From NCBI GenBank assembly GCA_946811185.2, contig OX328096.1, positions 65,928,845-65,992,844 on the forward strand: 64,000 nt of DNA, read 5' to 3'. Numbering within the stretch: the stretch's first letter is position 1; the number at the start of each line of letters is the position of its first letter. Made by a program: the position numbers and the translations under genes. The notes under the pieces were generated by a model, which was not told the DNA's origin, made no database searches, and saw nothing but the letters and a program-made list of their open reading frames with translations. Below, in pieces: positions 1-11,500 of the stretch. Source of the stretch: Hippopus hippopus. Taxonomy: Eukaryota > Mollusca > Bivalvia > Cardiida > Cardiidae.

Positions 1-700
1 GTTATGAAATGATATTATTTCAATAATTTTGAGACAAATTTTACACACGTAAAGTAATATTTTGTTGTTATCCATTCACTAGTTCATATTTCAAACGGGT
101 CTACAGACCTGTACGAAATGGAAATTGGTGGACGAAATGGAAATCGTCATGGTACAAAGTTTGTGGAAACTGAAGAAGTGCAAAAATCATGTTGATGAAC
201 AATTTTAGAGACATTTCAATAGTTTGGTAAGAATATCACAGACCGGGTGGCGATAAAGATGATCAATTTGTTTTGGAAAATCTGTTGTTCAACATAGGCC
301 TACACGTCACGGCCAGTGCGACGCAGAGATGAGCGTAACTGATGAAAGCGTAGGGACTACTGTAGCGTTTTAACTTCTATTTACTTAGGTACATTTTAAT
401 TTCACTTCGGTACGTTTTGACCCCCACTTGAGTACGTTTTGGTTTGGGTACGTTTCAGGTTTTGACTGTAAACCGATTGAGACACATAAACTGATTACAA
501 CTCACTGTCCATCCCTGGAAAAGGTAGAGGATAGGCTCCGAGTTGATTACTAAGCGCGATTTCAATGTCAAAAATGATTGCTTCCACTGGTGCGACAACA
601 TCTTGCATCTTTGTAGAATTTACAGACAGAGTTAACGCTACAATTCGAGATTCTTTAAATCACAACTAGCGAGAGACAGTGGGTGGGCTTAAGCAGTGAG
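1..700. other. unassigned sequence with short GTACGTTTT repeats
   Basis: No coding region is convincing here. Positions 385-455 hold about four imperfect copies of a short unit containing GGTACGTTTT, spaced roughly 20 bases apart. A 25-codon frame from 118 is not recognisable. The rest shows no repeat family that I can name. Confidence 0.4.
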
Positions 701-830
701 ACGTGGTCATTGGACGCCGCCTTTTAATGACGTCATATGTCAGTTCGGTATTATAGGTCTATATAGTTACTACCACTGGCTCTGCGCCTATTTAACTAAC
801 AGGGCGGGGTCTAAGACCTTCAGTGCTCAA
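700..830 (+). promoter_or_regulatory. candidate RNA polymerase II promoter
   Basis: Four elements cluster with promoter-like spacing: ATTGG (inverted CCAAT) at 709-713, a perfect CRE palindrome TGACGTCA at 728-735, TATATAG near 760-766, and a GC box AGGGCGGGGT at 801-810. The first coding exon of the arrestin-domain gene begins 4.7 kb downstream, behind a splice-acceptor-like TTCTCAG at 5463-5469. The cluster could therefore drive that gene through an untranslated first exon. This is inference from motifs only; no transcript start can be seen. Confidence 0.3.
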
Positions 831-1645
831 GTCCACCCACCTCCATAAAGTAGTTGTATTTTGTACAAATCCATGAAGTAAATATGAAATACATCGCATA
901 TCTACAGAAAGTTATAGACATCGTCCAGTTCCAACCAAAATGATTTATCATGATAAACGAAATATATGTCAGGACCAATAAAGCGGATTATAGTCCAGGG
1001 GAAGACATTTGTGGGTAAGCTCGAGATTCATGTAATTCATATCCGAAACAGTTCAATCGTCACCGAGTCACATCGAAACTATTGACCTGGTCCTTTGACA
1101 CCCTGTCGTACTTTTTCAAGTTGAGTTATTTTGAGCCTGGCCTTTATTTAGCCTTGAAGTTCATCGGTTCACGTTAGTTACGGGCCGATCAAGGAAAAGC
1201 CAAAGTTTTATCAAAGTATAGAATCAATCAGCAAATAATCTTACGATTTCATATTTTACTTAGCGTCATAAATTCAGTTTCATGATTTGAATATACTGCC
1301 ACATGACCTAGCAGATGACCTAAGTACGTCATCATGTATTGTTTTAGCCAAGCTGCATGTATTGAATGAAATTAGAGGGTGGGTAAATGGTGTTAAGCAT
1401 GTAGGTGCCGATGACATTGTTTTCACTTCCAGTATAATTTTCTTCTATTCTAAACTTTTATTTTGAAATGGAAGCTGGCTCGGGAAATAAATGTCCGAGT
1501 CAAGGTATTTATAATCAAAATAGAGACCAAACAAGACCCTATAGGGCGTAGATTTTTGTTAAGACGGCAAAATACCAATTACCTCGAAGCAACATGTAAT
1601 GTGTCATGACTATTCAGAATAATCGATGGTACGGATGTTGAGTTG
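831..1645. other. unassigned, putative 5' UTR or first intron
   Basis: No reading frame, tRNA or recognisable repeat was found. If the promoter at 700-830 is real, this would hold the end of an untranslated exon and the start of the first intron of the arrestin-domain gene. Confidence 0.35.
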
Positions 1646-1892
1646 TCGGGGTAGCTCAATGGTTACCCCCAATACGGAGGCTTGCACCCATGTTATTTTT
1701 TTTTTTTATTGTGTCTCCGCAAGGAGAAAGAATAAAAAATAAAATTGGAGCTCCTCTTCGGATCGAAGGTACTTTGTGGTTAGAGCACTCACCTTGAAAG
1801 TGATGGTTCTTGGTTTGAATCTTGTACTGGCTGCACTTTTTTCCCAGAGGATTTACATTAATGCAATGGTGTAAGAAGTGGTTGCAAAGACC
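1646..1892 (+). repeat. tRNA-derived SINE copy, interrupted twice
   Basis: An A-box-like GTAGCTCAATGGTTA at 1652 is followed by about 100 bases with a T-rich run that look inserted. The head then resumes with GGTTAGAGCACTCACCTTGAAAG and a B-box-like GGTTTGAATC near 1812. The body (GAGGATTTACATTAATG) matches the SINE at 3519. The copy is cut at 1892 by a DNA element, and its right part continues at 3431. Confidence 0.6.
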
Positions 1893-3421
1893 AGGGTTCC
1901 CGCTGGGCTTCGCATTTGGCGCCATTTGCGATAGATTTTTAAATGTGGCGCCAAAAAATGCCGATTGGCGAAAATGACTGGCGCCGATATTTAATTTTCA
2001 TATCGGGATGCCGAACATTTTAAAACTGGCCCCCTTCACTGCAATGCATAGATGCATGACCGCCAATCCATCGATAAAAGTGAAATAAATCAGCTGGAAT
2101 AAACAACGGCATCGAAGTAATCAAAATTACTTCACAAATCGATGTCATTTACACCTGTCTATCCGAATATACATACACTTTCGATAACGTAAACATCCGG
2201 GTAGAAAAAAATTGTAAATTTATTTTGGAAAACTGTCAGAAAGTGAAAGTAACGAAGACCAGTGGCCTATATCCATCGTGAATGTTACTAAATGTCCAAA
2301 TGAATCATGATCGCAGGTAAAATACAGCGGTTTTCCAAAATGGCGATGGCGTCGCCGTCGGCGTTGACTAAAACCCGGACCGTAATGTTATCGGGGATAG
2401 GGTCAAAACGGCCCACTTCCAAAACGGCCCGGTCCAAAACGGCCCACTTTACCGAAATGGCCCAGTGTTATGGGTACCAAAACGGCCCACTTTTGAACTA
2501 CGAATTACTGTTTTATTTCCACCAATTTTGACAGACGGAATTTTATAACTTTCTTTACTCTTATCTATTTTCACATAATTAATTTTATTTATGGAGCTTG
2601 GGCCTCGATTCTCCATACCTGTGTGGGTTGTACTCAGCATTCCTATCCAATGTTATAGTGTGAGTTCATTTGTCTTTCCGCCCCCTCTGCCGTTCTCTTC
2701 TCATGATCGACTGGAATTCTTCTAAAAAAAATGTATACGTTGTGGTTTGCTTTCCTGCACTCTTTTTACCTCAGTTATGCACAAACGACAGCTCCAAACT
2801 TTCTAGAAAGGATACATCTCTGTACATGTTTCAATAAATAGCAGGAGAGCATCTCGCTCGATTCACATGATCAAAATTCAGGTTATAATATGTATAAGTA
2901 AATTTTATAAAACTAAATAAGTGAATTTTATAAAAGTAACTGTGTGACCCAAATGACGGTTCTTCAATGGGTTTTAATTAAAGACATATTGACTTTGTTG
3001 TTTGGTTTGTACAATGTAAACTTCTATATGTTTCAAAAAGTCTTTCTTTAAAACTTTGTTACAAAAGTAGAAATTGCTCTCAAAGATAGATCTACTTAAA
3101 CTACAATAAAGATAGATCTACTTAAACTTAATAGATGTTGTTTTTTCCATTGTTCACAAAAATAATTTTTTTACTATATTCATGTAAAAGACATAGATAT
3201 GAGTTATGAAATCTGATGAAAACAGATGTTTTCTTGTTTGTTTTTTTTATTGACACAACCATGTGATGAAAATTTATAGACCAATTCTTGATTATGCCTG
3301 ACCCCCGGTACTTTCATTTTAAAATTGGCACCAACTGGCTCTAATTATTTCAGTTTGGCGCAAACTTTTCTCATTTGGCGAAAGTGATGGCGCAAGAAAA
3401 AAAGAAGCTAGAGGGAACCCT
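1893..3421. mobile_element. non-autonomous DNA transposon, 1529 bp, 9-bp target duplication
   Basis: The direct repeat GCAAAGACC flanks the element at 1884-1892 and 3422-3430. The ends are inverted: AGGGTTCCCGCT on the left, and AGGGAACCCT on the right, which reads AGGGTTCCCT on the other strand. Inside both ends are short repeated TTTGGCG motifs. No transposase is visible. The duplication is 9 bp as drawn, so a MULE-like or hAT-like origin (8 bp if one base belongs to the TIR) cannot be separated. It sits in a SINE upstream of the arrestin-domain exons and contains the GGCCCA repeat cluster at 2394-2495. Confidence 0.65.
2394..2495 (+). repeat. short degenerate tandem repeat, AAAACGGCCCACTT unit
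   Basis: Five to six copies of a unit like CCAAAACGGCCCACTT lie at irregular short spacing inside the DNA element at 1893-3421. Variants read AACGGCCCGGT and AATGGCCCAGT. The unit is GC-rich against an AT-rich background, and no reading frame is preserved through it. Confidence 0.6.
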
Positions 3422-3518
3422 GCAAAGACCAAAAGGGTATTTCAGAACAAGAAAGTAGGATTGCTCCTATACATTAGCAGGGGAAGGAGTGTAATGATAA
3501 TCAGTGGTAAGGCTGTTT

Positions 3519-3640
3519 AGTGGTCCAGGTAGCTCAGTGTTTGAACACTCGCCTTGAAAGCGAAGGTCCAGGGTTCAAATCCTGTACCGACTGCACTTTT
3601 TCTCCCCAAGGATTTAACTGTGCACAGTGCACTGTTCATC
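3519..3640 (+). repeat. tRNA-derived SINE head and body
   Basis: TAGCTCAGTGTTTGAACACTCGCC matches an RNA polymerase III A box, and GGTTCAAATCC at about 3573 matches a B box, 30-40 bases apart as in a tRNA. A SINE body shared with the 1646 copy follows (GGATTTAACTG). The clover-leaf is not intact, so I do not call a functional tRNA. Confidence 0.65.
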
Positions 3641-3984
3641 TAATGTTCATTATAAATTTTTCGATGCAAAAAGCTACTGACTTTCTGTTTTGTGGCTTTA
3701 ATCTGTATTGCAGCCAGATACCATTAATTTTCAGTGACAAATATGACAAAGTACAAATTATTAAACATCTCATTATTTAAAGCACTTCTTGAAGGTGTTT
3801 TTAACTCGTAAATCATGAAAAAAATTAAGAAATACATGTTTTGCAGCCATTTTGTTACATGACTCACCATGTTATTAACACTAGATTGAAATGAACTGGA
3901 ATTTATCAACTGTAATTATAGGGAGGATGTACACATATTATTTCAATTGTGAATTATTTGAGTGAAGAATATTTACAACTACAT

Positions 3985-4223
3985 TTAACCCAATACCACA
4001 CTATCCTGAGTTTTGACGTCCTTGAGAAAGGAAGCTCTCAAGAACATTGAGGGAAAAGGAGAAAATGCTGGTAACCAGCATTTTCTCCTTTTCTCTCATG
4101 TTTTCTACTCAGTTGGAGGCATTTCATCATTTGATTGATGATTTGAGCGACTCTTGATTTGTCATCTGCATTATGCTTTGAATTTGGACAAGTCTAAGAT
4201 TTTGAGGTGTGGTAAAGGGTTAA
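3985..4223. mobile_element. MITE family A, piggyBac-like, TTAA-flanked
   Basis: It is bounded by TTAA on both sides. Outer ends read TTAACCC..ACCACAC and GTGTGGTAAAGGGTTAA. The centre is a long hairpin around GAAAATGCTGGTAACCAGCATTTTC. The 3' TTAA is shared with the adjoining family B copy. Confidence 0.75.
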
Positions 4224-4436
4224 CCTATAAAGCACTTGGACCGACTTCAGTTTGTTTTTGCCGATAGTGTAGATCAAGATCAGACAGCAAAGAACATGAT
4301 TGTAGTCTGATCTTGGATCTACACTCTCTCTTACCTCCCTTTATATCCTGGCAAAAACAATCTTGAAATGACAATATTTCGAATGTTTTTCTAAGTGAAA
4401 AGGTACATTTCATTAATTCAGCAATCTAAGGGTTAA
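4220..4436. mobile_element. MITE family B, piggyBac-like, TTAA-flanked
   Basis: It is bounded by TTAA at both ends; the right end reads GCAATCTAAGGGTTAA. The core is an imperfect palindrome of GTGTAGATCAAGATCAGAC against GTCTGATCTTGGATCTACAC. It abuts a family A copy and shares its TTAA at 4220-4223. Confidence 0.7.
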
Positions 4437-4924
4437 TTGAATTCTCTGTTAACCTGTTTAGGTCAATTAAAGTACTTTTTTATGTATTTATCCAGAAATA
4501 CTTCTGGGTATGTGTATGTGAAAGGAGACAGCAGAAGAAGCAATAATTGAGTTACACTGTCCATGTTTTTTCTTGTTTTTACTTCTTATTCAGAGTTGAA
4601 CACACCTTGCAGGATTTTCACTGACACATGATTTAGTGCGTTTTGATGCAAATAAAATGACCGGTATATTTTTCAATAATGGAAAAGCGACCTAGAATAA
4701 TGATTGCAAGATGAAATGCCTGGTCGGAGCACCAAGAAAAATAATCAAGGTCCCAAGGTTTTAAATTGGCTAAAGAAATATGACAAATTAATTGTAGAAA
4801 ATGGTGTGCATCAAAATAAAGTAGCCCTTTTACTATAAAGTGTGGCTGCCTTAAATTCCATAATTCAACCTTGTGCATCGTCAAAACTCAAGTGGTCATG
4901 TTGATGCCCTTGATAAGATTGAAA

Positions 4925-5285
4925 TTAGATGATCAAAAGTAAACAATGCGGGTGTAAAATGCACTCAGAAATAATGCATACCATTTAGAAGGGTGGTAAT
5001 TATTGTGATAATGACAATCTGTTATTGCAAAGTCGGTCTAATTGTTAGTGGCTGAAAAACAAATTTAAACCAGGTAAAAAGTAAAAAAAGTTAGGGTGAC
5101 TTGGCAACTTTTTACTCCTTTTTAAAATTTCATTGTTCTGCCAGCAAGTAACAATTGGACTGACTCTGCAATAAAACATTGTCATCTTCACAATATTTCT
5201 ATAATTTTAAAAGGTATGATTTGAATTTAACTGTCTTTTAACATCAGCATTGTTTACTTTTGGCTACTACTGGGACTTTAAAATC
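4925..5285. mobile_element. MITE family F, long imperfect palindrome
   Basis: The left arm (AAAGTAAACAATGC...) and right arm (GCATTGTTTACTTTTGGC...) are inverted. A second copy lies at 20925-21262 and shares the inner motif GATGACAATCTGTTATTG. No open frame. Confidence 0.55.
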
Positions 5286-5487
5286 ATTTTTGGAACCAGT
5301 AGTCAGTTTGTAAGGGAGAGATAAGGGAGTGAAGTTCAAATTTTTTACCTCAGAAAACTATTATGACCTTACTGTCTTGAGTTAAAAGGGATGAAGTATC
5401 ACTAATCACGCAATCACCCTTGGTACTGTAAAAATTATTCAAAATTCACCCCCATGGCAATATTCTCAGTATCATGGATTAAATTAG

Positions 5488-5543
5488 ATGGGTGCATTAG
5501 GATCACAAGGTTTTATTGTCACTACTCCTCATCAAGAAACTGG
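5488..5543 (+). CDS. arrestin-domain gene, coding exon 1
   Basis: It encodes residues 1-18 plus two bases of codon 19. ATG at 5488 follows an in-frame stop (5485-5487), and the donor is GG|GTGAGT. TTCTCAG at 5463-5469 may be the acceptor of a leader exon, leaving an 18-nt 5' UTR segment. Confidence 0.75.
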
Positions 5544-8500
5544 GTGAGTTATAAGTGTATGGGTACCCTCACTTTGTATGTTATAACATCATTCAGGGTC
5601 TGTATTCACCAACCATTCTTGAGAATGTTCTTGATCATCCAGAATTTTCCAAATTTGAAAGCACAGGCCTTTGAAGCTCTATTGGTCTATCACAGAACAC
5701 TAAAATTGTCCTTGGTCTATCATTGAACACTTATAGCACATTGGTGCATCGCCTGTATATCACGGAATATATGTTCAAATTGTCATTAACACTGTTTCTA
5801 TAAATAGCACATTGACTACTCCCTCTATATCGTATATAGTAAGACAAGTTGTCTTATTATATACGATACAGAGGGTATCCCCAATGTGCTATTTATAGTA
5901 ACAGTGTCCAATAACGAAAATTTCGTTATCCCTTGATAGACCAATGGAGAGGCCTATGTTTGAAAGTAATACACCTTCTGATTGGCAAAATCAAATTTAG
6001 CCTATCAGAAGTTGTGTTACTTTCATGTTCAGAAATCTTAGAGAATAAGATAAAGAACATTCTTTATCTGTAAAGGATGTAAAGATATATCCTTACACCT
6101 AGAGAGAAAGAACACTGTTAAAACTTGAAAGTGTCCAGAATGGCTCAGCTGTGTAAACATAGATTGATTACCAATATATATTGTGTAAGGGATAGAAAAA
6201 CTCAAGGGATTTAAAATTTAAAACCGGAAACAACAACAGCGATTGCTATGAAGGCCCCCACAACATGAAATGCATTTTTTATCCGTTGTAATATGTGCAG
6301 TCTTGCAGCTGTCAGGGGCAACATTTGGCATGAAGATACATGAATTGTTATAGATTCATAAAATAAGGATAAAATTGGTTAAAAACTGGCTGAAAACGAG
6401 TATAGATCTATCTTAACTTTTACCAAACAATCCCTGGTTTTTACGATCCTGAGATAGAAGCCTTTTGAAAACATTGTGGGAAAAGAAGAAAATGCTGGTA
6501 ACCAGCATTTTCTCCTTTTCCCACAATGTTTTCTACCCTGCTCAAAACAAATTTCAATTTTTGAGTTACTTTTATTTTGTCGTCTGTAAGTGCTTTCAAT
6601 TTGAACCAGTCTAAAATTTTATCGTTTGGTAAATTGTTAAAGAATGGTCGGTGAATACTGACCCAGTTTTATTTACAGCAATCAGTTAACATGTGAATTA
6701 TCAAGCATTCTTAATTTTCATTCCAGTGCTGTTTATTTACATATAATAAATCCTACTGCTGGCAGGGGTGTGAGAATATCATTTCATGGCTATGAGCAAG
6801 GTAGGTTTACTGCTTTAGTACAGAACATATTATATGACATGTATAACTTATATAATGCTATAATTTTATAACACAAAACGAAACATATATTGTAAGCCGG
6901 TTTACAAAATCCACCTGTAGCTATTTCAGGGCTATTTTAACCAACAGTTTTAATGATCAGACTGCATGTTTGGTCCTTCTAATCTTAATGTATACCATCC
7001 ACAAAAAAACTTGATGTTGCTTTTAGCATGCTAGGAGTTAACGATGAGCTTGTTATATCACATGACGTATATATGTCACATGATGTGTATGTCACCTAGT
7101 GCAAGTATGTCACAAACTGTATTATGTGCCTCATAAGGTAAACATGTGCCCAGCTGGGTAGCTCAGTGGTTAGCTTATTTGACTCATGACCTGGTGGTTG
7201 TGAGTTAAATACTTGGTCGAAGCAAACTTTCTTTGTGGCCATTTTTTGCCTCTCTCACCTCTGATGCATGTAAAAAAAGTTGTGTCAGTATTGTTGTGAG
7301 AAAGCCAGGAAACACATGTTTTGGTGCACTGACTGTTGTATTATAACCTAAGCTGTTAACTCCAATACAAACAAAGAAAGTGTTGTCTAGAATGTCTCGG
7401 CAAAGCAGACAGTGTAGATCAAAGATCAGACTGCACATTTTGTGCAGTCTGACCTTGATCTACACTGGCTGCAAAAAGAACAATAACTCTGAAAGGGGCT
7501 TTAAGGGTTAAAAACTCAAAGATGACTGAAACTTGACAAGGAAACCATGTACATAAGTTATTGAGTGAAAGGAAATTAATTCATTGGCCCACACATTTGG
7601 CGGGAGTACTGGTGTAGTTCCCAGGAAGCAGAATCCAGAGAGATCAGTGTAAGGTGTTAAAACTTGTTTCTCAGTTGATGTAAAATATGTTTAAATGAAA
7701 CTAGGAAATTAATGTAAATTTGAGTTAGACTGTTGAATATTATAGGGAATATTATATTGTACCTTAACTTTGCTGTATTTTGCTTCAAATTTTATGGGGG
7801 AAAATTTGATATGAGGCGAGACCGCAAAAGTTTCGCTTTGGCAAGATCTTACACATCAAGATTTTTTTTTATGGTTCTGCTTTTGAGGTCTATAAAGAGT
7901 GGTGTATACAGAAAATGTTCATAAAATATCAAAAGGGATTTCACCTAAACTAATCGATAAATTTCAAAGTAACTTTATAAAAGTCTGGTCAAGTGACCGA
8001 GATTGATGTCATTGCTTTATTTTTATCAAATCCTTAAAAAATTTCCAGAAAGTGAGATGGTTAAAGTGTGGTGAAGAAAGAGTACCAGTAGTTCTAATAA
8101 CTTTAATCAGTTGATTAGCATAATGAAATGGGCAGATAGCTAACCCTTTGTGTGCCAAATAATTCCAACAGACATTTTCAGTTTAGAAACAAGACCCAAA
8201 TAATTGTAATAAATTGTTATGATGGCTATAGTCTCAGTGCTTCAGCTTCAGCAAACAGTATAGATCAAAGATCAGACTGCATGTTTTGCCATATTTTCTG
8301 TCTAATACTCATGAAACTTGGTCAGAATGTCTGTTTTCATGATATCTAGGAACAGTTTAAAAATGGGTTATGTCAGATTCAAAAGTAAGTCACTGGATCA
8401 AATCTCTGAAAAAAACTTGTGAACACTCTAGAGGTCAAATTTTGTGTCCAATACCCATGAAAGTTGGTTCAGAATGTTTGTCCTGATAACATCTTGGATT

Positions 8501-11500
8501 GATATGAAACTGGATCATGTCAGATCAAGAAGAAGGTTACAGGGACAAATCTGTGAAAAAAATTTTGTTTACACTGTAAAGGCCACATTTTCAATTCAGT
8601 ACTCATCCAAGTTAAGCATAATGTATGTCTCAAAGCAATCTGAGTCAAGTTGGAAACTTGGTCACATCTGGTAAAAAAATAAGTCACTGGGACAAATCTT
8701 TGAAAAAACATTGTGTTCAGGCAAGAGAAACATTTTAAGTCCAGTACTGATGGAAGTTGGTCATAGGTTTGTCTTGATGATATCTTGGACAAACTTGAGA
8801 GGGGCTATCTGTAGTATAATATTAGGTCACTGTGACAAATCTTAGAAAAATTTTATGGAGCTACATTTTCTGCCAATACTGATAAATGTTCTCAATGGTA
8901 CACAGACTCAGGTTAAATGGGTCATCAAGGCCCTCTTATTATTATATTTGAGCTAAGTTTCAGACTTGGTATGGTAACAGATCTTGATATATAGATTATT
9001 GAAATAATATCACTGTTTGGCAAAGATTAAGGGCAAAGTCACTGTTAGTAAATATCAAGAAAGTAGGAACCAAACTTTAATCAAGAAAAGAACTTGTTCT
9101 GTGCGAGATCTTGTTAACTACGTTGGCCTTACATGACCATTATGGTCTCTTGTATGTTTACAGTGGAGTATGAATACAAGAATGAAGGAAGAGAAGATCA
9201 GTATGTTGGTTATAGAGAGATGAAATACTACATCAACCAGCAGGTGTCTCTTCATGAATCTCAAGGTATGAGTCTGCATGGTCCATTGTACATATGGTAC
9301 TTGCAGTTTTAAGTCTTAACTCTTTACCAAACAATCCCTGGTTTTAACGACTCTGAGGAAGAAGCCTTCTGAAAACATTGTAGGAAAAGGAGAAAATGCT
9401 GGTACCCAGCATTTTCTCCTTTTCTCACAATGTTTTCTACACTTCCAAAGTCAAGTTTCAATTTTTGAGTCACGTTTATTTTGTCGTCTGCAAATGCTTT
9501 CAATTTGGACAAGTCTAAAATTTTGTCGTTTGGTAAAGAGTTTACCAACTAAAACAATTTTATACTCTTGAACAACAGATAGCATACTGAATGTGGCTCA
9601 AATGGATTGGAATTGTCTTTGAAAATGCAGAAAATGTTTGGAAAAAGGAGAAAATGTTGGTTATTTATCATGTTTCCACAATGTATTCAAAAGCCTGATT
9701 CACCAGGGTCATGAAAGCAAAGTATTTATTGGCAAAAGGTCTAACTCTTTGAAGTAATACTTATTATCGCCATTCCGATAGAGTTATTTCTCTTTGAAAG
9801 CTCTTCTGCATATTCGGTAAGAAAATGAACAAGCATCATGAGACAGTGCAATATTATTAGACCAGATCAGGTTCCTGTAATATAGACAAAATATAAACTA
9901 AACCAGAACATAAATAACAAAATTAATTAGAAGTAAAAGCCTGAATATTCTTATTAGACTCTACATCCAAATGAACTGTGCCTACGTTAGTTCAAACAGT
10001 TGCAATTTGATTGTACATGTATATTGTTTTGTTGCCATTGAATTTTTCGTACACAAATATGTCTAAGGGTGCCTTTAACGTGAAGAGTTGCACTAAGGAA
10101 ATAAGAAGTATTGCACCTGAAATTTATCCGTAAATGAAACACTTAATCCTGTGCCAAACCTAGTTTGGTTTCTACAACCATGGAAAATGCTTTCGAAACT
10201 GTTGCTGTAAATAAAGAAAATACTTGTTACTAAATCAGCATTTTCTCTTTTTTGCTTACCTGAGCACAAAGTGCTCAAAGTGAGCTTTTGTAATAGTGCT
10301 GTGTGCATCGTCTGTCTCGTCATCTTCAACAATTACCTTGTGTGCACTCTAGAGGTCACATTTCATTCCGTTACTCATGAAAACTGGTGAGAATGTTTGG
10401 CTTGGTTTATCTTGGACATTTTGAACTAGGGCCATATAGGGTCAAAAAGTACATCACCAGGACAAAACTCGGCAAAAAATTGTCAGAATGTCATAATGTG
10501 TGAAGCTATACTTAGTTTTACGTTTTCAAAGGTACACAGGCTCAGCTGAGTGAAACTGTGATTCAGGGCCATCAAGGCCCTCTAGTCTTCTTTTCTTCAG
10601 TGTTTTTAAAAGGATTGTGTGTTAAATGGTTAGTTCATGTACTTGGATCCATATAAAAATTAATTGCAAAAAGAAACATTGTTTGTGACTAGCAATTGAC
10701 CAAACGACAGAACTGTCAATCAAAAACCAATAGGCCAGTCAGCATTTTTCCCACTCAAAGCGGAAGCCGACTCGCCGTTATCAAACCTAGACATTCTGAA
10801 TCATTAGGAGTTAAAAGTATATATAAATGTATAGTAGATATAATTATAAAAAAAAACCTGATGAGTTACATGAAAATTGATATCCATTATTAATCCTTAG
10901 ATCCACGATTTCAAGATACAGAGTTATACCAGGTAAAACTATTGATGCAGATGACAACTTCAGTTGAAAAAGAAAAATGTTTATAAACTTGCTTTTATAT
11001 TGTCATAAATTTTCCAGAATGTCTATCATAGCTATAAATGTCCATTTCTTTACTAAAACAAATAGATACTCGTAGATCATATTTTAGACTACTGATTGGA
11101 TTTAATCAAGTTCATTTATTTTTTTCCACTTTTTTTTTATTTAATTATATGCTTTTTAATTCATTTTCTTCCCAAGTCGAATGAACTTGCTATTTGGAAT
11201 GCTTGTTATATCTGTTTTGTGGATTTTTACCCAAATAATCCTTAAAGAAAATGTAAACCAAAAAAATCACGTCAAAATAATTAATTTTGTCAAAAATGTT
11301 ATTCATATTGTCATCTTTGGAAGGAAAATATAAACAGCCCCCTGCTTTTAAAATAAAGTGCTATTTAGGTATGTATTAGACGTTTGTTTGAATTAAAGAC
11401 AAAGGTCATCTTCCTACATGAGTAAAACATTTAATTAAAACGTTGTTCACATCGGTCTCTGTATTTTAACCTTTTTATCAATGTAAACTTAAAGCCTGTA

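Noticed and set aside
118..195. Short frame as a possible first arrestin exon
   Set aside because: The 25-codon frame has no arrestin features and no matching donor phase. The exon at 5488 fits in both frame and motif.
3519..3600. tRNA gene
   Set aside because: A and B boxes are present, but the acceptor and anticodon stems do not pair and a SINE body follows. The same holds for 1646, 7151, 20152, 23085, 54709 and 58580.
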